Source: VXNE01 sp965203615
Lineage (GTDB): Bacteria; Pseudomonadota; Gammaproteobacteria; Pseudomonadales; Azotimanducaceae
Direction of reading: 5' to 3'
Length of the DNA stretch: 64,000 bases
NCBI GenBank assembly: GCA_965203615.1
Contig: OZ241900.1
Coordinates: 3,782,001 to 3,846,000 of the forward strand
The position numbers and the translations under genes are program-made. The notes beneath the pieces were generated by a model. The model did no database searches and was not told the DNA's origin. It worked only from the letters and a program-made list of their open reading frames with translations. Shown piece after piece: positions 35,110-44,671 of this stretch (position 1 is its first letter; every line of letters begins with the position of its first letter).

Positions 35110-36171
35110 ATGGTCGTAGCGTTTCGATACGTCAACAGGGAACTCGCCGCGGTGTTTGCGGTGGTGTTCTTCGCGTTGATCGTCATCGCGCTCGGCGGAC
35201 GCTTTATCGGATATCTGCAGGATGCCGCGCTCGGCCGGTATTCGGCCGATGCCCTGTGGCTTCTCGCCGGCCTGCGGCTACCGGAATTCGCCCAGCTCAC
35301 CGCGCCGTTCGCGTTGATCCTGGCGGTCCTGATCACGTGCGGACGCCTGCACGCGGAGGGCGAGTTCGCGGCGCTGACGAGCGGCGGGGCCAGTTCCCTG
35401 CGTATCCTGGGATGGCTTGCGGCGGGAGGGGCGGCGGTTGCGGCCGGTGTTGCCAGCCTGGCGCTGGTAGTGACTCCGGCAGCGACGCGCGCGGCGGCGG
35501 AACTCATCTCGGAGCAGCGTTCGACGCTATTGCTGCCTTCGATTCCCCCCGGCGTGTTCCACAGTTTCGATTACGGGCGCCGGGTGACCTATGCGGAGGA
35601 CGTCGACCCCGAGGAACGCCGTCTCCTGGGCGTGTTCATGAGTGATCGCATGGGAGGCGACTTCGCGACCACGTGGGCGGAAGCGGGCAGCCAATACGTG
35701 GATGCCGAGACAGGCAGCCGGTTCCTGCTGCTCGAGCGGGGCGCGCGTTATGAAGGAACGGCGGGCGATGCCGCCTTCGACATCGTCGAGTTCGAGCGCC
35801 TCGGCCGTCGCATCGAAGCCAGCACGGGGAATGGATCGTCGACACAGGCGGGCGCGTTGCCGTCGGGACAGCTTGACCCGGGCAACGTGGCGCACATGGC
35901 GGAACTGCAATGGCGCCTGAGCCTGCCGCTGCTGGCCGTGGTGGGGGCGTTCGCCGCGTTCGGCCTGGCCCGGGTCGGCCAACGCGCGGGACGGTTCGCG
36001 CGGATCGTGCCCGGCACGGTGCTTTTCGCGGCCTACTTCCTCGCCTGCGCCGCCGTGCGCGGCGCGGTGTCGGACGGGTCGCTCCCCGCGGCGGTAGGGG
36101 TCTGGCCCGTGCATGGGGCGATGGTGCTGGTGGCGCTCTACTGCATTCGACGAAGCGCGCGGCCCCAATGA
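35110..36171 (+). CDS. lptF: LPS export ABC permease LptF
   Basis: 353 residues from the ATG at 35110, preceded by GGGAGTGG. LptF and LptG form the inner-membrane permease of the Lpt machine that pulls lipopolysaccharide from the membrane with LptB. Visible are N-terminal helices (AVFAVVFFALIVIALGG, LPEFAQLTAPFALILAVLITCGRLHAEGEF), a periplasmic beta-jellyroll-like middle, and C-terminal helices (LLAVVGAFAAFGLARVG). The ATGA overlap with lptG shows coupling. Confidence 0.95.
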   Translation: MVVAFRYVNRELAAVFAVVFFALIVIALGGRFIGYLQDAALGRYSADALWLLAGLRLPEFAQLTAPFALILAVLITCGRLHAEGEFAALTSGGASSLRILGWLAAGGAAVAAGVASLALVVTPAATRAAAELISEQRSTLLLPSIPPGVFHSFDYGRRVTYAEDVDPEERRLLGVFMSDRMGGDFATTWAEAGSQYVDAETGSRFLLLERGARYEGTAGDAAFDIVEFERLGRRIEASTGNGSSTQAGALPSGQLDPGNVAHMAELQWRLSLPLLAVVGAFAAFGLARVGQRAGRFARIVPGTVLFAAYFLACAAVRGAVSDGSLPAAVGVWPVHGAMVLVALYCIRRSARPQ

Positions 36172-37238
36172 TGCTCCGTGTCGTGGACCGCCACATCGGC
36201 CGGGCTGCCGTGTCCGCCATGCTGGTCATGCTGATTTGCTTCTACGCCCTGACCACGTTGTTCGCGATGGTGGAGGAACTGGGCCGGGAAGAGCAGGCCT
36301 ATGGCCTGGGCGAGGCACTGCGCTTTGTCCTCTACACGTCGCCCAGGCGCATCTACGAACTTGCGCCCTTCGTGATCTTTCTCGGTGCGCTGATCGGGTT
36401 GGGCACCCTGGCGGGGAACTCTGAAGTCACCGTCCTGCGCGCGGCGGGCACGTCGTTGTGGCGCATCTTCCTTGCGTTGGCCGTTCCGGTGCTGGGCGCG
36501 TCGCTGGCGGCGGCGGCGCTCGGAGAGTACGCGGCGCCGCGCCTCGACGCCGCCGGCGAGGCGGTGCGTACACGGGCGCTGCAGGACTCGTCGACAATCC
36601 GGCTGGAAGGTTATTGGCACCGGCAGGGGAGCGTTTATACCCGCGTCGATGCGCTCGGCGCGGACGGTGAGTTGATCGGGGTGGATCAGTTCGACCTTCA
36701 CGGCAAGGATCTGCGCTCCGCCAGGCGCGCCGAGTCCGCCGAATTCGATGATGAGGAGGGTCTCTGGCGCCTCTCGCAAGTGCGCTCCACCCGCATCGGC
36801 GAGGATCGCACCACGGTCGAGGCCAGCGATGAGGCCCCGTGGCTGGGCGATGTCGATCCTCGACTCCTGGCGGCGGGCGCCCTGGTCGATCCGCGCAAGC
36901 TGTCCATCGCCGATCTTCGGCTCCAGATCCGGCGCATGGACCAGGAGCGTTTGAGCGCGGACACGTATCGCATCGCGTTCTGGGGCAAGACGCTGCAGCC
37001 CCTGGCGACCCTGGGCCTGGCGCTGCTGGCGGTCGGCCTGGTGGTGGGACCCCTGCGGGAGGTCGGCATGGGTGCGCGCCTCTCGGTGGGCGTCGCGGCC
37101 GGGCTGCTTTTCAAGTACCTGCAGGATCTCCTTGCGCCGGCGAGCGTGGTGTTCGATATTCCGCCCTGGCTTGCGGTGCTGGCATCGATCGCCGTGTGCT
37201 GGATCGCGGGCTGGATATTGATCAAACGGGCAGGGTAG
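36168..37238 (+). CDS. lptG: LPS export ABC permease LptG
   Basis: 356 residues (ATG at 36168 or 36171). N-terminal RVVDRHIGRAAVSAMLVMLICFYALTTLF, conserved YELAPFVIFLGALIGLGTLAGNSEVTVLRAAG, and a C-terminal membrane part (GARLSVGVAAGLLFKYLQDLL) fit LptG. Together with LptF it makes the transmembrane cavity for LPS. It follows lptF with a 4-bp overlap. An 87-bp gap then separates it from moxR. Confidence 0.95.
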   Translation: MMLRVVDRHIGRAAVSAMLVMLICFYALTTLFAMVEELGREEQAYGLGEALRFVLYTSPRRIYELAPFVIFLGALIGLGTLAGNSEVTVLRAAGTSLWRIFLALAVPVLGASLAAAALGEYAAPRLDAAGEAVRTRALQDSSTIRLEGYWHRQGSVYTRVDALGADGELIGVDQFDLHGKDLRSARRAESAEFDDEEGLWRLSQVRSTRIGEDRTTVEASDEAPWLGDVDPRLLAAGALVDPRKLSIADLRLQIRRMDQERLSADTYRIAFWGKTLQPLATLGLALLAVGLVVGPLREVGMGARLSVGVAAGLLFKYLQDLLAPASVVFDIPPWLAVLASIAVCWIAGWILIKRAG

Positions 37239-37249
37239 TGTCGCGACAC
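37238..37249. repeat. 12-bp perfect palindrome after lptG
   Basis: GTGTCGCGACAC starts at the last base of the lptG stop codon. It could be a small hairpin or a dimeric regulator site for the moxR-bat operon that begins 76 bp later. No U-tract follows, so it is a poor intrinsic terminator. Confidence 0.3.
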
Positions 37250-37325
37250 AAGGGGAACCTTTACCGGTCTGGATGGTCTATGTGCTGGGTTTCAAACCGC
37301 TGAGCTGAAAGGACGGGGAGATACG

Positions 37326-38312
37326 ATGGCGGCGGCCGATATCGTCCGTGATGTGTCGGAGGTCCGGGAGCAGTTCGATCTCGTACGGGCCGAAGTGGGC
37401 AAGGTGCTGGTGGGTCAGGACCAGCTCGTGACGCGGCTCTTGCTGGCGCTGCTCGCGGACGGCCACGCGCTGCTCGAAGGCGTTCCGGGACTTGCCAAGA
37501 CCCTCGCCGTGTCTACGCTCGCCGATGCGGTCGACTGCGACTTTTCCCGCATCCAGTTCACGCCGGACATGCTCCCGGGCGATGTCACCGGCACGCAGAT
37601 ATTCAATCCGGCGGACGGAACCTATTCCGTGAAGAAGGGTCCCGTGTTCGGCAACCTGATCCTGGCCGATGAAATCAACCGCGCGCCCGCCAAGGTGCAG
37701 GCGGCGCTCCTCGAGGCCATGCAGGAAAGGCAGGTGACACTGGGCGAGCATACGTTTCCGCTCGATGCGCCGTTCATGGTTCTCGCGACGCAGAACCCCA
37801 TAGAACAGGAGGGCACCTACCCGCTGCCGGAGGCGCAACTCGACCGTTTCATGATGAAGCTCGTGATCGGCTATCCGAGCGGCGACGACGAGGTGCGCAT
37901 CATCGACCGCATGGCGGGATCGGGCAACGCGCCGAAGGCATCGCGCGTCATGTCCGGTGCGGATATCCTCGCCGCGCGGGAAGTGGTGCAGCAGGTATTC
38001 GTCGACGACAAGGTCAAGCGCTACGCGGTGGACGTCGTGGCGGCGACTCGCGATCCGGCGGCCGCCGGCATATCGGAGTTGGCGGGCCTGATCGAGTATG
38101 GCGCGTCGGTGCGCGGTTCCCTCAACTTGGTCCGTCTTGCGAAGGCGAACGCGTTGCTGGCCGGACGGAGCTATACCAGCCCGCACGACGTCAAGAGCGT
38201 GGCGCTGGACGTCTTGCGCCATCGGGTCGTCGTGACCTACGAGGCGGAGGCGGAGGGGCGCAGCGCCGACGACCTCGTGGACGTGATCCTCGCCAATGTC
38301 GAAGTGCCCTGA
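37326..38312 (+). CDS. MoxR-family AAA+ ATPase
   Basis: 328 residues. Walker A is GVPGLAKTLAV and Walker B/sensor region is LADEINRAPAKVQAALLEAMQERQVTLG, followed by LATQNPIEQEGTYPLPEAQLDRF, all standard for MoxR. Such ATPases act as chaperones for VWA-domain partners, which follow here (BatA, BatB). It opens an eight-gene operon. A GGACGGGGAG ribosome site precedes the ATG. The downstream DUF58 gene begins 21 bp later. Confidence 0.95.
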   Translation: MAAADIVRDVSEVREQFDLVRAEVGKVLVGQDQLVTRLLLALLADGHALLEGVPGLAKTLAVSTLADAVDCDFSRIQFTPDMLPGDVTGTQIFNPADGTYSVKKGPVFGNLILADEINRAPAKVQAALLEAMQERQVTLGEHTFPLDAPFMVLATQNPIEQEGTYPLPEAQLDRFMMKLVIGYPSGDDEVRIIDRMAGSGNAPKASRVMSGADILAAREVVQQVFVDDKVKRYAVDVVAATRDPAAAGISELAGLIEYGASVRGSLNLVRLAKANALLAGRSYTSPHDVKSVALDVLRHRVVVTYEAEAEGRSADDLVDVILANVEVP

Positions 38313-38333
38313 CTTCGACGCTGGGTTTTCGAC

Positions 38334-39314
38334 ATGCTGCCGGCGGAGATCGTTAGCCAGGTCAGGCGAATCCAGTTGCGAACCGGCCGCCAGGTCGCGG
38401 ACGTGCTGGCGGGCGCCTACGTCTCGGTCTTCAAGGGTCGCGGCGTCGAGTTCGACGAAGTGCGGCCTTACGTTCCGGGGGACGATGTAAGGACCATCGA
38501 CTGGAACGTCACTGCGCGCGTGGGCGCGCCCTATGTGAAGCGCTACGTCGAAGAGCGCCAGCTCACCGTCCTCCTGATCGTCGATATGAGCGCGTCCCTC
38601 GATTTCGGCTCCGCCGAACGATCGAAACGCGAGGCTGCGGTGGAGCTTTCGGCGCTGCTCGCGTTCTCGGCCATCTACAACGATGACAAGGTGGGCCTGC
38701 TGCTGTTCCACGGCGAGGTGGACCAGTTCATCCCTCCGCGCAAGGGCCAGAAGCACGCCCTGCGGGTCGTGCGTGAAGTCCTCGCGCGCGGCCGGGAGAC
38801 ATCGGCAATCCATCCACGCGAGGGGGCTTTCGCCGGGTTGTCCCGAGCGGTGGCAGCCCGGTTCCGACAACTGCGTGAGCGCACGCGGGGCGAGCGCCGC
38901 CGTTCGACCAACATCGCCCACGCGCTCGAGTTCTGCCGGCGCGTCTTGCCGCGGCGGGCGGTGCTTTTCCTCATATCGGACTTTCTGGACGAGGACTATC
39001 TCGATGCGCTTCGCGGAGCGAACCGCAAACACGACGTGGTTGCGGTGCGCATAACCGATCGACGCGAGTCCGCGTTTCGGGGCGTGGGACTGGTGATGCT
39101 CGAAGATGCGGAGACCGGTGAGCGGCGCCTCGTCGACACGGGTTCGGGCGCGTTTCGGGCCGCCCTCGAATGTGACGCCGAGCAGCGTGCCGAGGCACTG
39201 GTCCGTCGCTTGAGGGGGTCGGGCATCGATATGGTCAGTATCGATGCGACGGGTTCGGTGGTCGAGCCGTTGCTGGCTTTCTTTCGCATGCGCGAGAAGA
39301 GGATACGGCGTTGA
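38334..39314 (+). CDS. DUF58 domain protein of the MoxR/Bat operon
   Basis: 326 residues. The DUF58 signature FDEVRPYVPGDDVRTIDWNVTAR is followed by PYVKRYVEERQLTVLLIVDMSASL, a VWA-like segment with a D-x-S-x-S metal-site remnant. It probably links MoxR to the VWA membrane proteins. It overlaps the next start by 4 bp (TTGA), so it is translationally coupled. Confidence 0.92.
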   Translation: MLPAEIVSQVRRIQLRTGRQVADVLAGAYVSVFKGRGVEFDEVRPYVPGDDVRTIDWNVTARVGAPYVKRYVEERQLTVLLIVDMSASLDFGSAERSKREAAVELSALLAFSAIYNDDKVGLLLFHGEVDQFIPPRKGQKHALRVVREVLARGRETSAIHPREGAFAGLSRAVAARFRQLRERTRGERRRSTNIAHALEFCRRVLPRRAVLFLISDFLDEDYLDALRGANRKHDVVAVRITDRRESAFRGVGLVMLEDAETGERRLVDTGSGAFRAALECDAEQRAEALVRRLRGSGIDMVSIDATGSVVEPLLAFFRMREKRIRR

Positions 39315-40303
39315 TACCGCGCGCCGCCGTCCTCCTGGCAACCGTGTTGCTCGCTGCGTGCCGGCCGGAGGCAACGGTGGAAGCTCCTCCGGAACCGGCG
39401 CCCGAGCCGGAACTGTCGCGTGTCACCCGGGATGGGCCCGTGACGGCGACCGTGGCCCTGTCGCCAGCTGCGCCGAGGCTCGGCGATCCGTTGAAACTGA
39501 CGCTGACTGTCGAGGCGAAACCGGGCGTGCGGGTCGAGATGCCCGACTTCGGCGAGGCGCTGGGCCGGTTCTCGATCCTCGATTTCACGCCCCGGCTGAC
39601 ATCCGCCGAGGATGGTGGCGTGATGGCGCGACAGGACTATACGCTGCGCGGTCCGGCGAGCGGTCGGCAGCGCATACCCGGACTGCGTATCGAATATGTC
39701 GACGAGCGCGCCGGCGATGGGGCGTCGCGGGAACTGATCACCGACGAGCTCGCGTTCGAGATCGAGTCCGTATTGCCCGAAGGGGCGGTGGTCGACGCCC
39801 TGCGCCCGGCGCGCGGGCCGCTTGCGGAACTCCCCGGGGATTGGTGGTCGCGCTGGTGGCCGTGGCTGGCACTTGCCGCGGCGGCCGCGGCCGGCATCGC
39901 GTGGGGGGTGATGATGTGGCACCAACACGCGGCCGAGCGCACCAGGGCGACGGCTTTCGAGCGTGCACTGCGACGCCTCGCGGCGCTCGAGGAGCGCGGA
40001 CTGCCCGCTCGTGAGACCGTCGACGCGTGGTACGTCGAGCTGTCCGATATCGTGCGCCGCTATATCGAGGATCGCCACGCCGTTCGCGCGCCGGAACTCA
40101 CCACCGAGGAGTTCCTGCTCGAAGCGCGTCGCTCGGTGGCGTTCACGGCGGCGCACCGCGATCTGCTGTCGGCGTTCCTTGGTAGCTGCGATCGGGTGAA
40201 GTTCGCGCGCTACAGTCCGGATGACGACGAATCGCGCAACGTGCTGCAGGTTGCCCGGCGTTTCCTGACGGAGGCCGAGGCGGATTTCGCCGAAACCACC
40301 TGA
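39311..40303 (+). CDS. Putative lipoprotein with one internal membrane helix, Bat-operon component
   Basis: 330 residues from a TTG overlapping the DUF58 stop. The N-terminus MIPRAAVLLATVLLAAC has a lipobox LAAC (Cys 17). An extracytoplasmic beta-rich part follows (VTATVALSPAAPRLGDPLKLTLTVEA), then a membrane helix WWPWLALAAAAAAGIAWGVMMW near residue 180-200, and a helical cytoplasmic tail (YVELSDIVRRYIEDRHAVRAPELTTEEFL). The tail resembles the DUF4381-type protein seen in similar operons. It may anchor or regulate the BatA/BatB pair. Six bp separate it from batA. Confidence 0.72.
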   Translation: MIPRAAVLLATVLLAACRPEATVEAPPEPAPEPELSRVTRDGPVTATVALSPAAPRLGDPLKLTLTVEAKPGVRVEMPDFGEALGRFSILDFTPRLTSAEDGGVMARQDYTLRGPASGRQRIPGLRIEYVDERAGDGASRELITDELAFEIESVLPEGAVVDALRPARGPLAELPGDWWSRWWPWLALAAAAAAGIAWGVMMWHQHAAERTRATAFERALRRLAALEERGLPARETVDAWYVELSDIVRRYIEDRHAVRAPELTTEEFLLEARRSVAFTAAHRDLLSAFLGSCDRVKFARYSPDDDESRNVLQVARRFLTEAEADFAETT

Positions 40304-40308
40304 GCATC

Positions 40309-41340
40309 ATGGATACGATAGCCGCCATCGAGTTTCGCGAGCCGCTGTTGCTGCTATTGGCGTTGTTGGCGATCCCCGTGTTCATGCTTGCACGCCGGAC
40401 ACCTGGCCGGCTCGTCTTCTCTTCCCTGAAGATTCTTCCCGACGAGGCCGGGGGCTGGCGCCGGCGGCTGGCGTGGGTACCGGATGCGGTGTTGTGCCTC
40501 GCGCTGATCGCGCTGGTCGTTGCTCTCGCGGGTCCGCGCATGGGGGAGCGCTTCAGCCGCATCCATCGGGAGGGAGTCGCGATCATGATGGTCGTCGATG
40601 TCTCCAGTTCGATGCGGGCGCTGGATCTCTCCACGGCGGCGAGGGAACGCACGCGTCTGGAGGCGGTCCAGGATGTATTCGAGGCCTTCGTGCTGGGCGA
40701 TGGCGACATGCCGGGAAGACCCGACGACGCCATCGGCCTCGTCTCCTTCGCGGGTTTTGCGGATACCGCGGTGCCCTTGACGCTGGATCACAACAATCTC
40801 ACCGCAGTGGCGCGGAACCTGGATACGGTGACCGACCGCGGCGAGGACGGCACCGCCATCGGTGATGCCCTGGCGCTTGCCGTCGAGCGGCTGCGCGAAT
40901 CGACGGCGCAGTCGCGCATCGCCGTGGTGTTGACCGACGGCGTCAACAATACGGGGGTCGAGTCGCCGGCCGCGGCGGCGGAGCTGGCACGGTCCATCGG
41001 GGTCAAGGTCTATACCATCGGCGCGGGCACCACGGGCCTCGCCCCCGTGCGCGTCGAGGACCGGTTCGGTCGGACCGTGTTGCGTTCCATGCGTGTCGAG
41101 GTGGACGAGGCCGTGCTGCGGCGCATAGCCGAAGTCGGGGGCGGCCGTTTCTTCCGGGCCGAGGACGCCGAAGGGCTGGAACGGGTATACGCGGAAATCG
41201 ACCGCCTAGAACGCACGCGCATCACCGAGGATCGGTTCCGCCAGTACGACGAAATGTTTGCCTTGCCGCTGGCCCTTGCCCTTGCGCTGCTGGCGGTGGG
41301 CTGGCTCAGCCGCGGCGCCCTGTTCGCGAGGTTGCCGTGA
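40309..41340 (+). CDS. batA: VWA-domain membrane protein BatA
   Basis: 343 residues: an N-terminal membrane segment (LLLLLALLAIPVFMLARR), a second helix before the VWA domain, then a complete MIDAS (MMVVDVSSSMRALDL, later GTAIGDALALAVERL and VVLTDGVNN) facing the periplasm, and a C-terminal helix. Bat proteins are linked to envelope stress and aerotolerance in other bacteria. It overlaps batB by one base (TGATG). Confidence 0.88.
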   Translation: MDTIAAIEFREPLLLLLALLAIPVFMLARRTPGRLVFSSLKILPDEAGGWRRRLAWVPDAVLCLALIALVVALAGPRMGERFSRIHREGVAIMMVVDVSSSMRALDLSTAARERTRLEAVQDVFEAFVLGDGDMPGRPDDAIGLVSFAGFADTAVPLTLDHNNLTAVARNLDTVTDRGEDGTAIGDALALAVERLRESTAQSRIAVVLTDGVNNTGVESPAAAAELARSIGVKVYTIGAGTTGLAPVRVEDRFGRTVLRSMRVEVDEAVLRRIAEVGGGRFFRAEDAEGLERVYAEIDRLERTRITEDRFRQYDEMFALPLALALALLAVGWLSRGALFARLP

Positions 41341-42383
41341 TGGATTTCGCCGCGCCCCACTGGGTCCACCTCGCATGGCCCGCCCTGGCGGTGGTCATTG
41401 CGGCGGCGTACTTCGAGCTGCGTACCGGAGAGACGCTGGCGCGGTTCATGTCCTTGCCGATGCAGGCGCGCCTGGCCTGGCGCCAGACGCGCGCGCGGCG
41501 CATCGCCAAGCTGGCGCTGTTCGCCCTTACCCTGGCGCTTGGAGTCGCAGCGCTCATGCGGCCGCAGTCACAGACCGGAACGGAAGTGCTTTCGCACAGC
41601 ATCACGGCGGACGTCATGATCGTTCTCGACGTGTCGAAGAGCATGCTGGCGGAGGACGCGGCGCCCAATCGCCTGGCGAGGGCGAAGGCGGAGATCAACG
41701 AACTTCTCGAGCGCGTGGATGGCCAGCGCGTTGGCCTCGTGGTATTTGCCGGCCGCGCGGCGGTGAAGTCGCCGCTCACGTCGGACTATGGTTTCTTCCG
41801 GCTGATGCTGCGCGATGTCAACGTCGGCTCCGTCTCGCGCGGCGGGACACGGATAGGCGATGCCGTCCGCAAGGCGATCGCCGTGTACGGGGCCGATCGC
41901 GGCACGCCGCGCATCATGCTTCTGATCACGGACGGCGAGGACCACGATTCCTATCCGCTGGAGGCGGTCGAGGAAGCTGTCGCCGCCGGCATTCGCATCG
42001 TTGCCATTGGCTTCGGCAGCGAAACCGGCAGCGAGGTCGTTGTTACCGATCGGGAGACGGGTGCCCGCAACGTGTTGCTGGACGGCGACGGCAACGTCGT
42101 GCGGTCGAGACTGGACGGGGATCTCCTGCGCGAGATCGCCCTCGCGGCGGACGGCGTATACGTTCCGGCGGGAACCTCGGCGGTCGATCTCGATTCCATC
42201 GTCGAGGCGCATATCCGGCCGATGGTCGCGGACGCCTCCGCACGCGTGGTGCGAAGAGATCCGACCGAACACTACCGGTGGTTCGTGCTGGGTGCATTGC
42301 TGTCCCTGGTGGCCGCCGTGTGGGTCGGCGCCACCGGAGGCGGGCGCGGAACGCTGGCCCCGACCGAAACGGTGCGCCCGTGA
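41340..42383 (+). CDS. batB: VWA-domain membrane protein BatB
   Basis: 347 residues starting MDFAAPHWVHLAWPALAVV. MIDAS residues are in MIVLDVSKSMLAEDAAPNRL, with SRGGTRIGDAVRKAIAV and MLLITDGEDHDS. Membrane helices lie at both ends (WFVLGALLSLVAAVWVGA). It is the likely partner of BatA. The last base pairs overlap the GTG of the next gene. Confidence 0.88.
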   Translation: MDFAAPHWVHLAWPALAVVIAAAYFELRTGETLARFMSLPMQARLAWRQTRARRIAKLALFALTLALGVAALMRPQSQTGTEVLSHSITADVMIVLDVSKSMLAEDAAPNRLARAKAEINELLERVDGQRVGLVVFAGRAAVKSPLTSDYGFFRLMLRDVNVGSVSRGGTRIGDAVRKAIAVYGADRGTPRIMLLITDGEDHDSYPLEAVEEAVAAGIRIVAIGFGSETGSEVVVTDRETGARNVLLDGDGNVVRSRLDGDLLREIALAADGVYVPAGTSAVDLDSIVEAHIRPMVADASARVVRRDPTEHYRWFVLGALLSLVAAVWVGATGGGRGTLAPTETVRP

Positions 42384-44671
42384 TATCCCGGCTGTTCAAC
42401 CCGATGCGCCGACTGCTCGTCGTTGTTGGCGTCTCTGTTGGTCTTGCGGCATCGGACCCTGCCGGCAACCCGGCAGAGGGGTCTGCCGAGGAAGCCGATG
42501 TCGAGACGCGGGTGCACGACACGGACGAGGTGCCCTCCGAGGCGACGGCGCCCGAAGATGCGGTCAGCGCGCGCGAACGCTACAACGCCGGCCTCGACGA
42601 CCTGGAACAGGGTGACTTCGAGGGCGCGGCGGGAGCTTTCCTCGCCGCGCGGGACGACGCCCGCGGAGACGCGGTGCTGCGCTACCGGTCGGCTTTCAAC
42701 CTGGGGCTGGCGCTGGCCGGACAGGCGGATGCGTCGGCGGAGGAAGCGCCGGAGGAGGCGATCGAGACGCTGCGTTCCAGCGCGGCGTGGTTCAGCGATG
42801 CGGCGCGACTCGCCCCGGAAGGGGACGAGGACGCGCGCGTCAATCTCGAGATCGTCCTGCGCCGCATCCAGCAGTTGGCGGATCAGATCAATCGGGACGG
42901 CCACCTGGAAGCGCGCCTCGACCGCGTCATCGACGATCAGCGCGGCCTGCGCGACCAGTTGCGGCAACTGCTGGCGGACGTGGAGTCGGAGCAGGGCGCG
43001 GACTTTCGACACCGCTTCGAGTCACTCGCGGCGTCCGAACGCGCGTTGCTGGCGGAAGCGGCCGAGGTCGCCGACCTGGCGGCGGAGGAACGGGCGCACC
43101 TGGAAGGAAAGGGCGAAGAGGCGATCTCGCCCGAGGAGCGCGCCCGGGCGTATCAGCTTGGCGGCCTGGACCGCTACCTGCAGCGAGCCAGGCAGTCGAT
43201 GAGCGATACCAGGCGGCGGCTGCGCCGCCTCGAGGGCGAGCGCGCGCATCGCCGCGCCGATACCGCCCTCGCCGAACTCAAGCGCGCCCGGGAGCAGTTG
43301 TCGGATCCCGTCACCGTGCTGAAGGCGATAGCCGGCGACGAGGCGTCCGTGGTGGCGCACGCCGATGCCCTGGCGTCGGTCTCGGTCGGCCCCGAAGCGG
43401 CGGGACCGCCGCCGTGGCTCACGGTCCCGCACCTCACCAACCGGCAGGAAGATGCGGCCGCGCGGACGGGCGAGATGTTGCGGCGGCTGGAAGCGGCCGT
43501 TGGCGAGACATCGGAAACCGACGAGCGAACTGCCGACCCTGCCGGGAATCCCGAAGCCGAACGCGCACGGCAGGCGATCGGCGCGGCTGTGCCGTTCGTG
43601 CGCGAAGCCCTCGACGCCATGCGCGAGGCCCTCTCCGCCTACGGCGGGGGATCGGTGTCCGATGCCGCGCGGGAAGGCGCGCGTGCGGTGGTGGAGCTGT
43701 CGCGGGCGATCGAACGCTTCGCGGGGCTGCGGGAACTGATAGAAATCGCCTACGCGGATCAGTCCCGTGCGGTAGCTCTCTTGAGCGCCGATGTGGAGGG
43801 AGGACCGGCGCAACTGCGGGACAGCGTGGCGGCGGCAGCGATCGACGATAATCGTGAGCGCCTGGAAAGAATGGAAGGGATGCTGCTCGAGATGCGGGAT
43901 CAGTCGTTGTCCGAAGGCGGCGATGGATCGGCCGAGGAGCGCCATGAACTGGCCGAAAGGCTGCGCGGAGACGCGCTGGAGGCGCTGGAAACCGCGTCCG
44001 GGGCGCTGGCGTCGGGCGAGGCGGCTGACGTTCCGGCGGGATTGGCGCTCGAACGCCTCGAAGAACTGCGGCGCCTGTTCTTTAGTATTGTCGAGCATCT
44101 CCAGGAGTTGCTGGCCGAACAGACGGATACGCACGACCAGACCGCCACGTTGCAGGTCGAGCCGGACGCCTCGCCTCCGCTCGGTCTCGTCGCGGAGCGA
44201 CAGGCGGCCCATGCCCGTACGGGACAGGCGCTCGGGGAAGCGTTGGCGGCGCAGACGGACGCGACGCGCGACGAAGGCAATGCCGAAGCTGCCCAGAACA
44301 TCGCCGACGCGACCCGGGAGTTGCGTACCGGGACCGCGCGAATGCGGGGCGCGGCTGCGACGGTCTCTGCGGCGGCAGAAGCCGCGCAGAACATGTCGCC
44401 CCACCTCGAGCCGGCGCTGGACGACCAGGTCGCCGCCACCGGTCATATCGAAAACGCGATTCGGCTGTTGCGCCCGCCATCTCCGGAGGACGGCGATTCC
44501 GGCGGCGAGCAGCAGCAACGGCAAGAGACGGCGGCGTCCGAGCCGACGGAACAGATGTCGCGCCGCCAGGCGTTGCAGCGGTTGCAGGCCGTGCGGGACC
44601 GGGAGGCCGAGCGGCAGCGGCGGCGGCAGCGGGACTCCACGCCGCCGGAACCGGTGGAGAAGGACTGGTGA
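42380..44671 (+). CDS. Large TPR/coiled-coil Bat-operon protein
   Basis: 763 residues from a GTG that overlaps the batB stop. A short N-terminal hydrophobic segment (LLVVVGVSVGLAAS) acts as a signal or anchor. A TPR-like unit (ARERYNAGLDDLEQGDFEGAAGAFLAARDDARGDAVLRYRSAFNLGLAL) places it in the BatC position. The remaining 550 residues are highly charged, Ala/Glu/Arg-rich helices with coiled-coil character and no known motif. It is much longer than ordinary BatC. It may be a periplasmic scaffold. Confidence 0.75.
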   Translation: MISRLFNPMRRLLVVVGVSVGLAASDPAGNPAEGSAEEADVETRVHDTDEVPSEATAPEDAVSARERYNAGLDDLEQGDFEGAAGAFLAARDDARGDAVLRYRSAFNLGLALAGQADASAEEAPEEAIETLRSSAAWFSDAARLAPEGDEDARVNLEIVLRRIQQLADQINRDGHLEARLDRVIDDQRGLRDQLRQLLADVESEQGADFRHRFESLAASERALLAEAAEVADLAAEERAHLEGKGEEAISPEERARAYQLGGLDRYLQRARQSMSDTRRRLRRLEGERAHRRADTALAELKRAREQLSDPVTVLKAIAGDEASVVAHADALASVSVGPEAAGPPPWLTVPHLTNRQEDAAARTGEMLRRLEAAVGETSETDERTADPAGNPEAERARQAIGAAVPFVREALDAMREALSAYGGGSVSDAAREGARAVVELSRAIERFAGLRELIEIAYADQSRAVALLSADVEGGPAQLRDSVAAAAIDDNRERLERMEGMLLEMRDQSLSEGGDGSAEERHELAERLRGDALEALETASGALASGEAADVPAGLALERLEELRRLFFSIVEHLQELLAEQTDTHDQTATLQVEPDASPPLGLVAERQAAHARTGQALGEALAAQTDATRDEGNAEAAQNIADATRELRTGTARMRGAAATVSAAAEAAQNMSPHLEPALDDQVAATGHIENAIRLLRPPSPEDGDSGGEQQQRQETAASEPTEQMSRRQALQRLQAVRDREAERQRRRQRDSTPPEPVEKDW

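Noticed and set aside
37278..39374. 698-codon minus-strand frame opposite moxR and DUF58
   Set aside because: Both plus-strand genes have clear family motifs; this frame has none.
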